Origin: Helicobacteraceae bacterium
GTDB lineage: Bacteria; Campylobacterota; Campylobacteria; Campylobacterales; Sulfurimonadaceae
Assembly: GCA_947497635.1 (NCBI GenBank)
Contig: CANMHZ010000027.1
Coordinates: 1 to 10,712 of the forward strand
Direction: 5' to 3'
DNA length: 10,712 bases
Positions 1 to 6,619 of the stretch are shown piece after piece; the first letter of the stretch is position 1; every line of letters begins with the position of its first letter. The notes beneath the pieces were generated by a model. It was not told the origin of the DNA. It ran no database searches and worked only from the letters and a program-made list of their open reading frames with translations. Both the position numbers and the translations under genes were made by a program.

Positions 1-1822
1 GGGTTTCAATTCCTGTAAGTGTGATATTATTGGCAGCCCCTGCGAGGGTAACCGTATCGACACCAGCCCCTCCTGTAAGAACTTCAACACCAGCAACTTG
101 AACCGTATCTGTAAAACTACCGATAAGAGTATCGGTACCAGTGCTAAGATCAATAAGACCACTAGAAGCAGTTGTTCCCAAAGTTAGAGTATCAGCACCT
201 ACAGAACCTTTAAGAGTTTCGACACCCGTAAAGGTAAGAGCGTATGCTCCCGCTGTTCCAAGGGCAAGAACATCAATACCAGTACCCAAATCAATAGACA
301 TAGCACTCATGGTAACCCCAAGAGTGACCGTATCGCTAAGTGATCCACCTACAAGATTATCAACATTTTTAACGGTGAGAGTATTGATGGCATCTGCAAG
401 GTCAAGGGTATTATTACCAGCACCAAGATCAATAAGACCAGCGGTAATTTTGGTACCCAACGTGATGGTGTCATCGCCTGTTACACCCGTGATAGTTTCA
501 ACGTTGCTAACGGTAAGGCTATTCGTACCATCTGCGAGAGTAAGTTTGTCAATACCAGCACCAAGGTCAATAACCATACCAGCTACACTAGAGCCAAGAG
601 TAACTTTGTCTGAACCGACTCCACCTATAATGGTTTCGACAAGAGTAACCGTGACGTTATTGGCAGCACCTGCAAGGGTAATAGTATCGGTTCCTGAACC
701 TCCGACAACCGTTTCCACGTTCATTATTGTAAGGGTATTAGTAACAGCTGTAAGAAGATTAAGCGTATCCGTTCCAACCCCTAGATCAATCACTATGCTT
801 GAAGCAGTAGAACCCAACGTGAGGGTATCCACACCAGTTGAACCTTTGATACTTTCAACACCCGTTACAGTAAGACTGTACGTTCCTGCTACTCCAAGAA
901 TAAGAGTATCCGTACCGCCTTGAGTCATATCAACGACCATAGCAGCTACAGTTGCACCAAGAGTGACCGTATCGCTAAGTGATCCACCTACAAGATTATC
1001 AACATTTTTAACTGTGAGAGTATTGATGGCATCTGCAAGGTCAAGGGTATTATTACCAGTACCAAGGTCAATAAGACCAGCAGTGATTTTGGTACCCAAC
1101 GTGATGGTGTCATCACCTGTTACACCCGTGATAGTTTCAACGTTACTGACTCGGATAGTATTTATAGCATTAGCAAGAGTAAGCGTATCAATACCAGCAG
1201 CAAGATCGATGGTTCCCAGTAAGTTGTCTGTCAGAGTAACTTTATCAGCACCAATTCCCCCTGTTAGGGTTTCAACACCTGTAAGTGTTATAGTATTTGC
1301 ACTGCCTGAGAGAGTAACGGTATCAGTACCAGTTCCCCCAATTAGTGTTTCAACACTAGCCACAGTGACCGTGCTATCAAATTCACTAAGAGTAACAGTG
1401 TCTGTACCACTAGCAAGGTCGATGACCATACCAGTAATTGTACCTCCTAGAATAACAGTATCTACACCTGTAGAACCTTTAAGCGTCTCGACATTACTGA
1501 CATTAAGATCGTACGTCCCTGCTACTCCAAGAGTAAGAATGTCAGTACCACCTGCAAGATCAACAGTCATACCAGAGATTCCAGCACCAAGCGTTACTTT
1601 GTCGGTAGAACTTCCTCCCATAAGACTCTCAACGCTTTTAACCGTAACGGTGTTAATGAAATTGGCAAGAGTAAGGCTGTCTGATCCATCGGCAAGATCA
1701 AATAAAACACCTGAAACGGTAGCCCCTAATGCAACTATATCCGCTGCACTGCTACCAATTACAGTTGTACCCGTAACTACTAATATACCTGTTTCACTAC
1801 CCGTTAATTGTTGTGTCGCCAT
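1..1822 (-). CDS. Giant repetitive RTX-like exoprotein, probable type I secretion substrate (partial, C-terminus off the left edge)
   Basis: The minus strand is open without a stop from the ATG at 1820-1822 to the window edge (607 codons), with AAGGAG seven bases upstream. The N-terminus (MATQQLTGSETGILVV) has no Sec signal peptide. After residue 22 the protein is entirely repeats: full units of 45-48 residues opening with GGxGxD(T/K)(V/I)TL, then a DLxxGxDTLxL motif near unit residue 20, and closing with (N/G)VETL or similar. Short 26-residue units start at residues 162, 374 and 584. I see no Cys or Trp. The Gly/Asp motifs resemble the calcium-binding RTX nonapeptide, but each occurs once per unit instead of in tandem, so a beta-roll or beta-helix is inference. 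Lack of a signal peptide and divergence from a complete type I exporter suggest it is the exporter's cargo, perhaps an S-layer protein or adhesin. The C-terminal secretion signal, total length and any enzymatic domain lie outside the window. Confidence 0.85.
   Translation of the reverse strand, partial: MATQQLTGSETGILVVTGTTVIGSSAADIVALGATVSGVLFDLADGSDSLTLANFINTVTVKSVESLMGGSSTDKVTLGAGISGMTVDLAGGTDILTLGVAGTYDLNVSNVETLKGSTGVDTVILGGTITGMVIDLASGTDTVTLSEFDSTVTVASVETLIGGTGTDTVTLSGSANTITLTGVETLTGGIGADKVTLTDNLLGTIDLAAGIDTLTLANAINTIRVSNVETITGVTGDDTITLGTKITAGLIDLGTGNNTLDLADAINTLTVKNVDNLVGGSLSDTVTLGATVAAMVVDMTQGGTDTLILGVAGTYSLTVTGVESIKGSTGVDTLTLGSTASSIVIDLGVGTDTLNLLTAVTNTLTIMNVETVVGGSGTDTITLAGAANNVTVTLVETIIGGVGSDKVTLGSSVAGMVIDLGAGIDKLTLADGTNSLTVSNVETITGVTGDDTITLGTKITAGLIDLGAGNNTLDLADAINTLTVKNVDNLVGGSLSDTVTLGVTMSAMSIDLGTGIDVLALGTAGAYALTFTGVETLKGSVGADTLTLGTTASSGLIDLSTGTDTLIGSFTDTVQVAGVEVLTGGAGVDTVTLAGAANNITLTGIET
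321..505. repeat. Near-identical direct repeat, copy 1 (partner at 960-1144)
   Basis: These 185 bases match 960-1144 at an offset of 639 bp with only six substitutions by my alignment and no gaps. The block encodes the end of one unit, the whole GVTGDDTITL unit and the start of the following GGSLSDTVTL unit. Five of the six changes are silent and one exchanges Ala for Thr, while flanking sequence is much more diverged. Confidence 0.9.
960..1144. repeat. Near-identical direct repeat, copy 2 (partner at 321-505)
   Basis: Second copy of the 185-bp block, exactly 213 codons away, so recombination between the two would add or remove one whole super-repeat in frame. The equivalent region of the first super-repeat (near 1600-1756) is recognisably related in protein but far less similar in DNA. 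Confidence 0.9.
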
Positions 1823-1828
1823 TGTAAA

Positions 1829-1834
1829 CTCCTT
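1829..1834 (-). promoter_or_regulatory. Ribosome binding site of the repeat protein gene
   Basis: The minus strand reads AAGGAG followed by six bases and then the ATG at 1820-1822. This strong Shine-Dalgarno sequence fixes the start of the repetitive protein. Confidence 0.75.
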
Positions 1835-1907
1835 GATTAGCTCTCTATTGGGTTTAAATACCTTGTTTCATCAAAAGTATTTTATATCTATCTACACACT
1901 ATATCGG

Positions 1908-1916
1908 AGTATAGCA
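1908..1916 (-). promoter_or_regulatory. Candidate extended -10 promoter of the repeat protein gene
   Basis: The minus strand reads TGCTATACT, an extended -10 (TGn plus TATACT, five of six matches to TATAAT). It is preceded by a run of T and A. No good -35 box is seen at 17 bp, as is common for extended -10 promoters. Transcription would begin near 1901, giving an approximately 80-base leader. Inferred from sequence only. Confidence 0.4.
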
Positions 1917-2035
1917 AAAAATATTTAATAAACTGGCGTGAAATTATGAAATTTTTCTAAAATATTCTGTAATAAATTTAAAAAATATGGAACAACATTT
2001 GCTTTACTCTATCAGATTAAATATAGGGAATAATT

Positions 2036-3721
2036 ATGTCTTTTTCTTTGCGTTCTTATATGAATCGACCTGTATTGCGGACGATTCATCAGCCTAGTAT
2101 TTGGATCGTGGCTGTGTTGACTTTTTTACTTAATATTTCCATGTTAGCGATTCCACTTTATATATTACAAGTGTATGATCGAGTATTACTTTCACGCAGT
2201 ATGGAAACCTTGATGCTTTTGTGGGTTGGGGTGGCGTTTGTTATCGTTTTTAACGGCTTCGTAGATCGAACACGTGGATCGGTGCTTGTGCGGGTTGCGA
2301 ATCGTTTCGAATTGGGGCTTTCTCGTCTTCTCTTTGATATAGGGATGCACGATGCTGCGTATTCCAATAAAGTTTCGTTGCAGTTTACCAGTGATCTTAG
2401 ACAGGTGAAACAGTTTTTGACGGCTGAAAATGGTCTTGCTATTTTTCTCGAAATTCCGTGGTCAATTATGTATGTAATAATTCTCTTTTTTGCTCATCCG
2501 TTGTTAGGCTTTTCTTCTCTTTTCTTTGTACTTGTATTACTATTTATGACATTAGCGGAAGAGTCACTTACGACGCGCTCTATTGAGGCTTCACAAGAGA
2601 GTACGATGGAAGCGAATCAAAAAATGAGTGAGTTGTTAATGGGAGCCCAAACAATTGAAGCGATGGGGATGCGTTCTTCTGTCCGAAAAGTTTGGGAGAC
2701 TATTTCGCTACGTGCAATGGCGGATGGATCCCAAGCGAACGAAGTAATCAGTGCGACACAATCGGGGATGAAATTTATGCGTCTCATTCAGACCATTACC
2801 ATGACGGCGGTTGGGGCATATCTCGCCATGAGCGCACAAATCACCATTGGAGCTATGATTGTTGCTGGGTTGTTAGCGGCAAAGGGGACAGCACCACTTG
2901 AAATGTTTATCTCAGGATTGAAAAATTTCAAACTCACTCTTAAGTCTATTAATGAGTTAAATGCACAATTGGATGGCTACAAGAGGGAAGAGACCAAAAT
3001 GACACTTCCTGATCCTAAGGGAAAAATTGTATTTGAGAGAGTTGTCTATGCTCCTCCTAGCTCCGACGTAACCATTATTAAAGGGATAACGTTTGGGATA
3101 GAAGCAGGGACGTTTCTTGGGGTTATCGGTGCGAGCGGATCGGGAAAATCGACATTGGCAAAACTCATGGCAGGATTGTATGCTCCTTATTCTGGGATAA
3201 TACGGATTGATGAAGCGGATATTCAAATGTATCAGCGTGAACGATTGGGACAACATTTGGGATATTTACCTCAAGAGGTTGTTTTGTTTGAGGGGAATAT
3301 CAAAGATAATATCGCCCGTTTTACCGATGCAAGTGATGAAGAGATTCTACGTGCCGCACAACTAGCAGGAGCACATGAGATGATCTTACATCTTCCTAAG
3401 GGGTATGAGACACAAGTTGGCTCACGGGGGATGAATCTTTCAGGTGGTCAACGTCAACGAATCGGATTGGCACGGGCTCTTTTTGGAAGTCCTCGTATTA
3501 TTATTCTCGATGAACCCAACTCAGCTCTCGATCATGAAGCAGAACAGAAGCTTTTGGGTGCATTAGTAACGTTAAAAGGGGAGGGGGTGACTATCGTCGT
3601 CATTACCCATAAACCGTCGTTGCTGATCCAAGCGGATAAGCTATTGGTGCTTCATGAGGGTACTATTCAGCAGTTTGGTAACAATGCACAAGTAGCTGAA
3701 AATTATAAGGAGATCAAATGA
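2036..3721 (+). CDS. Type I secretion system permease/ATPase, PrtD/AprD type
   Basis: This inner-membrane ABC exporter powers one-step secretion of unfolded cargo out of the cell. The 561-residue length and N-terminus fit the PrtD/AprD/LipB branch, in which transmembrane segments start almost at once (about residues 22-45 and 55-77, with more near 135-170 and 250-280) and there is no N-terminal C39 peptidase or C39-like domain. The C-terminal ATPase domain is complete: Walker A GASGSGKST at 365-373, Q-loop LPQEV, signature LSGGQRQR from 468, Walker B with D492 and E493, and the H-loop histidine at 525. The start has AGGGAA five bases upstream, and the gene overlaps the next by 4 bp (ATGA). 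Family assignment is firm; the cargo is inferred from the divergent repeat protein. Confidence 0.95.
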   Translation: MSFSLRSYMNRPVLRTIHQPSIWIVAVLTFLLNISMLAIPLYILQVYDRVLLSRSMETLMLLWVGVAFVIVFNGFVDRTRGSVLVRVANRFELGLSRLLFDIGMHDAAYSNKVSLQFTSDLRQVKQFLTAENGLAIFLEIPWSIMYVIILFFAHPLLGFSSLFFVLVLLFMTLAEESLTTRSIEASQESTMEANQKMSELLMGAQTIEAMGMRSSVRKVWETISLRAMADGSQANEVISATQSGMKFMRLIQTITMTAVGAYLAMSAQITIGAMIVAGLLAAKGTAPLEMFISGLKNFKLTLKSINELNAQLDGYKREETKMTLPDPKGKIVFERVVYAPPSSDVTIIKGITFGIEAGTFLGVIGASGSGKSTLAKLMAGLYAPYSGIIRIDEADIQMYQRERLGQHLGYLPQEVVLFEGNIKDNIARFTDASDEEILRAAQLAGAHEMILHLPKGYETQVGSRGMNLSGGQRQRIGLARALFGSPRIIILDEPNSALDHEAEQKLLGALVTLKGEGVTIVVITHKPSLLIQADKLLVLHEGTIQQFGNNAQVAENYKEIK

Positions 3722-4986
3722 CGCATGAAGGGATACCGACCTCGATTACGGCAACGATGAAACGCTCTTTGATGATCTATGGAGTTATTTTTGTTGCCTT
3801 TATTATTTGGATTTTTGTGGCGAAGCTCAGTAGTGGATCCGTAGCGATGGGTTTTGTTGTCCCAGAGGGGGGGAATAAAATTGTTTCACATAATGAGATG
3901 GGATTTATTCGAGAAATTTTCATCCATGAGGGAGATCACGTCAAAAAAGGGATGCCTTTAATGCTCCTTGATACGACGGAGAATCAAACAAGCCTTGGTA
4001 TTCTTGGTATTCAAAAAGCAGAACTGGAAGCAATTTTGGCACGACTCAAAACTGAAGAGGTAGGGGGAGAATTTCAAGAAAATACGCTTGATCCTGTTGC
4101 CTATAACAAAGAACGAGAAGTATGGTCAAGTCGTCGAGAATTATTGGGAAAAGATGAGTCACTCACCCAAGAGCGGATAAATCAAGCTAATATGGAAATC
4201 GAAGCTCTCAAAAATGATGAGCGTGCTGCGTCCAGTATTTTGGAGCGAACGAGGGAAGAGTTAAAATCTGTTCGTAGCCTCTATCAAGAGCGTTTTGTGG
4301 ATAAAACGAGTCTGTTCTCACTTGAATCCAAAGTAGCAGAGCTAGAGGGAAAAATAGCAGTCAGCAAAAATAATCAAACACGACTTCAAGAGCGAAAAAG
4401 TGAATTAATGAGTGGATTTTCGAGAATTAAAAAAGATATGCTCTATCAAAATGCTACGGAATATCGTAAAACGAGTGATGAGCTAAGGGTTGTTAATGAA
4501 AAAATTTCCTTTGAAAAAGTGAAGTTAGCTCGAAAATATGTGACATCTCCTGTAGATGGTGTCATCAATCGCCTCTCTTTTAAAACGGTTGGTGCTGTCG
4601 TTCCCGCAGGAACCCCGATTGTAGAAATTGTCCCTAGTGAGACGAGATTGCTGGCGGAAGTGAAAATTAATCCAGATGAAGTTAGGTTTGTCCACAAAGG
4701 TACTCCTTGTTATCTCCGTTTTCCTGCCTATAAAACTCGTTACTTTAATCCTGTGAATGGTTCTATTATTTGGATTTCAGCGGATACGGTGCAAGAGAAA
4801 GATGGAAGTGCCTATTATCTCGCACGCGTTGCTATCGACAAAGATTCAATGAAAGATGAAAAAGTTGTCCTTTTGGAACCTGGTATGCGCGTTCAAGCGG
4901 AGATGCGTTTGGGAACACGAAGTGTCGCCCGTTATATCTTTGATCCCGTTCGTATGAGTCTTATTCATGCCTTCAAGGAGAAATAA
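3718..4986 (+). CDS. HlyD/PrtE-family type I secretion membrane fusion protein
   Basis: This periplasmic adaptor links the ABC exporter to the TolC-type channel. After a short cytoplasmic tail there is one membrane anchor (about residues 18-35). Next come the first half of the barrel-sandwich/lipoyl domain (about 45-90, with GFIREIFIHEGDHVKKG), a long charged helical hairpin (about 95-270) and the second lipoyl half, beginning near TSPVDGVI at 276-283. A beta-barrel domain follows, and the end is typical of the family (LEPGMRVQAEMRLGTRS). The 422-residue length is normal. AAGGAG at 3707-3712 serves the start, which overlaps the ATPase stop by 4 bp. The stop then shares a base with the next start (TAATG), so the three exporter genes are translationally coupled. 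Confidence 0.93.
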   Translation: MTHEGIPTSITATMKRSLMIYGVIFVAFIIWIFVAKLSSGSVAMGFVVPEGGNKIVSHNEMGFIREIFIHEGDHVKKGMPLMLLDTTENQTSLGILGIQKAELEAILARLKTEEVGGEFQENTLDPVAYNKEREVWSSRRELLGKDESLTQERINQANMEIEALKNDERAASSILERTREELKSVRSLYQERFVDKTSLFSLESKVAELEGKIAVSKNNQTRLQERKSELMSGFSRIKKDMLYQNATEYRKTSDELRVVNEKISFEKVKLARKYVTSPVDGVINRLSFKTVGAVVPAGTPIVEIVPSETRLLAEVKINPDEVRFVHKGTPCYLRFPAYKTRYFNPVNGSIIWISADTVQEKDGSAYYLARVAIDKDSMKDEKVVLLEPGMRVQAEMRLGTRSVARYIFDPVRMSLIHAFKEK

Positions 4987-6248
4987 TGAGACGATGGGTT
5001 TCCTTAATTTTAGGCTTTAGTGTTGTAGTAAATGCTACAACGCTTCAAGAGGCAATTACTCAGGGGATGAATCATAATCAGATGATCGCGTCCAAAGAGA
5101 AAGCTATTGAAACATTTCAATCACGTGCTAATGAGATAAAGTCTCTTAATGGTTTTAATGTGAGTGCCAACGCCGATGTCGGCTATGCTAAAAGCAATAC
5201 GACCTATCAAAAATTTGCGGATGCTAATCAAAAATTTACCTCATACGGTACCGGGATTACAGCATCTAAATCACTTTTTAATATGCGTAATATTCGTCTA
5301 TTGGATCGTAGCCAAATTGATACGGCGCGTACAGAACTGGAGTATAAAAAGGCGAAAGAGGAACTTCTTCTTAAAATTGTTGATCAATACCTTAATACAT
5401 TATTGAATAAGGAAGCTCTTCACTCAACACAGTCGAAATTAATCTACAATACAACAAAAGTTCAAGAATATCAAAAGAAGTTTGATGAGGGAATAGCGAC
5501 TTTACCCGATTTTTTGGATTCTCAGACGGCACTGTACACCGTAAAATCAGATATGATACAAATGGAAAATAATTACAATTCTGCTCTTCAAACACTTCGT
5601 GCAACCATTGGAGATGAAACGGCTTCTGTTGAATCTGTCGATAATGAGGCTGCCAATACAGAAAAAGAGTTAAAACCGCTCGCTTTTTATTTACAAAATT
5701 CTTCGGAGGGATTTATCAACCATTTGTATGAGGAACTAATTTCTCAAGGATACCGCAAGGATAGAGAGACAATTTCAGCAGAACGTTATCCTCAAGTTGA
5801 TTTACAGCTAAATGGAACTACTACTACCGCGACCGATGGATATTTTGGTAAAACAGAAACTCAACGGTTATATGCCGGTGTTAGTGTGCGCTGGAGTATG
5901 TATAATGGTGGTCAAAGAGAAGATAAAGAGAAGACAGCCCTTTTGCAAATGGAGGAGAGTGCGCTACGACTTGAACAACAAAAACGTGATGTCTCTAGTT
6001 TGGTACAACGCTATTACAACGACATTCAAAGTCAAAAATCAGCACTTGTAACGTATCAAAAAGCCATTCAAGCAGCACAAGAGTATCAAAAAGCACTTGA
6101 GCGTGGATATGCTCTTGGAGTACGGAAGATTACGGATCTACTGGAAGCCAAAAATAGAGTTGAAAATGCTAAACTTCAATACCAAAAAGGGCGTTTGCAG
6201 ATGGTATCAGCAGGGTATAGCTTGAGATATTATGGGGCGGAGTATTAG
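4986..6248 (+). CDS. TolC-family outer membrane channel protein
   Basis: This would be the outer-membrane duct of the type I secretion system. A signal peptide is clear: positive MRRW, hydrophobic core and probable cleavage after VNA at residue 17. The mature protein starts with TLQEAITQGMNHN, the usual TolC/OEP N-terminal helix. It shows the expected two-fold arrangement of long polar coiled-coil helices with beta-hairpin stretches, for example about 42-95 and 260-300. The last helix (GVRKITDLLEAKNRVENAKL) corresponds to the conserved C-terminal helix of the family. At 420 residues it is close to the usual size. AAGGAG at 4975-4980 lies within the end of the upstream gene. Its place as the third gene of the exporter operon suggests a dedicated PrtF/AprF-like channel instead of the general TolC. 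Confidence 0.92.
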   Translation: MRRWVSLILGFSVVVNATTLQEAITQGMNHNQMIASKEKAIETFQSRANEIKSLNGFNVSANADVGYAKSNTTYQKFADANQKFTSYGTGITASKSLFNMRNIRLLDRSQIDTARTELEYKKAKEELLLKIVDQYLNTLLNKEALHSTQSKLIYNTTKVQEYQKKFDEGIATLPDFLDSQTALYTVKSDMIQMENNYNSALQTLRATIGDETASVESVDNEAANTEKELKPLAFYLQNSSEGFINHLYEELISQGYRKDRETISAERYPQVDLQLNGTTTTATDGYFGKTETQRLYAGVSVRWSMYNGGQREDKEKTALLQMEESALRLEQQKRDVSSLVQRYYNDIQSQKSALVTYQKAIQAAQEYQKALERGYALGVRKITDLLEAKNRVENAKLQYQKGRLQMVSAGYSLRYYGAEY

Positions 6249-6408
6249 TTTACCTTTTTGCAAGACAACTTGATTCAAATTCCTAGCAAATAAATATTTT
6301 AATGATGACGTTTAAACTATAAAATAATTAACCTTAAGCCGTCAAAATAAAGAAAAATTATTAACCGATTGTAGGGTAATATTGCTACTATTCAAAATCT
6401 AAAACACC

Positions 6409-6413
6409 GAGGA
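6409..6413 (+). promoter_or_regulatory. Ribosome binding site upstream of tandem ATGATG
   Basis: GAGGA lies five bases before the ATG at 6419 and eight bases before the ATG at 6422. Spacing favours the second ATG as the real start, which would shorten the small protein by one residue. Confidence 0.55.
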
Positions 6414-6418
6414 ATACC

Positions 6419-6619
6419 ATGATGAAAAATAATGAGCCTACTTTACGTTCTATTGAGGACTACGATACCCTAAAGGGATCCAAAAAACGAATTGTGTGGA
6501 CAGTAATACTTATCGGTCTTCTCATCGGAGCTATTTTTTCTGGAGCGAAGATTTATTACGGCGAAGCAGATGATGCACTCCCAACGGCGGATTCTATTGC
6601 TAAAGTGCCGTTGAAATAA
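6419..6619 (+). CDS. Small single-span membrane protein of unknown function
   Basis: A 66-residue protein (65 if the second ATG is used) that I do not recognise. It has a polar, charged N-terminus of about 23 residues (with GSKKR just before the membrane) and one strong hydrophobic segment (about 25-45, VWTVILIGLLIGAIFSGAKI). A short acidic tail (GEADDALPTADS) follows. Basic residues before the span predict an inside N-terminus and a periplasmic tail. A ribosome binding site and a 1-bp stop/start overlap (TAATG) with the membrane protease gene support it as a real gene. It may be a partner, regulator or substrate of that protease, which is inference from position only. Confidence 0.75.
   Translation: MMKNNEPTLRSIEDYDTLKGSKKRIVWTVILIGLLIGAIFSGAKIYYGEADDALPTADSIAKVPLK

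Larger units (their letters stand above)
1..1756 (-). repeat. Tandem super-repeats of about 213 codons within the repetitive protein gene
   Basis: Reading down the minus strand, units fall into groups of five with lengths 46, 47, 46, 26, 45 (residues 23-232, bases 1127-1756), then 46, 48, 47, 26, 46 (residues 233-445, bases 488-1126), then 46, 47, 45 and a short unit cut by the edge (residues 446 onward, bases 1-487). The same order of unit types recurs, including the short fourth unit. This indicates that the five-unit block was duplicated as a whole after the single units had diverged. Confidence 0.85.
1823..2035. promoter_or_regulatory. Divergent A/T-rich intergenic region between the repeat protein gene and the type I secretion operon
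   Basis: This 213-bp gap must hold the promoters of both divergent transcripts. It is strongly A/T-rich: bases 1911-1990 contain only 14 G or C. Close to the repeat protein start there is an inverted repeat, AAATAC at 1856-1861 and GTATTT at 1877-1882, which would lie in its leader. For the rightward operon I see AGGGAA at 2025-2030 as the ribosome binding site, but only weak promoter candidates. The A/T richness would suit a bent or nucleoid-protein-bound control region, which is inference. Confidence 0.55.

Noticed and set aside
1..1756. CRISPR-like array
   Set aside because: The repeats are in-frame protein-coding modules of variable similarity without constant short repeats and unique spacers.
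141..1928. Long plus-strand open frames at 141-923 and 963-1928 rich in Val, Ser, Pro and Arg
   Set aside because: They are the antisense reading of the repetitive minus-strand gene. The biased repeat codons keep stops out of this frame. The minus-strand frame has a strong ribosome binding site, a sensible start and a well-patterned repeat protein.
1934..1950. Possible sigma-54 promoter (TGGCGTG followed by TATGA)
   Set aside because: The -24 GG is present, but at the required spacing the -12 element reads TG instead of GC, so the match is not convincing.
2002..2009. Weak rightward -10 candidate (TTTACT preceded by TGC) for the secretion operon
   Set aside because: Only four of six matches to the -10 consensus and no -35 at normal spacing; too weak to list as a promoter.
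6249..6418. Terminator or promoter in the gap after the TolC-like gene
   Set aside because: I found only a 4-bp stem (CAAG/CTTG at 6261-6272) without a T-run, and several weak -10-like stretches such as TACTAT at 6386-6391. Nothing is strong enough to call, although a promoter for the downstream operon is likely here.
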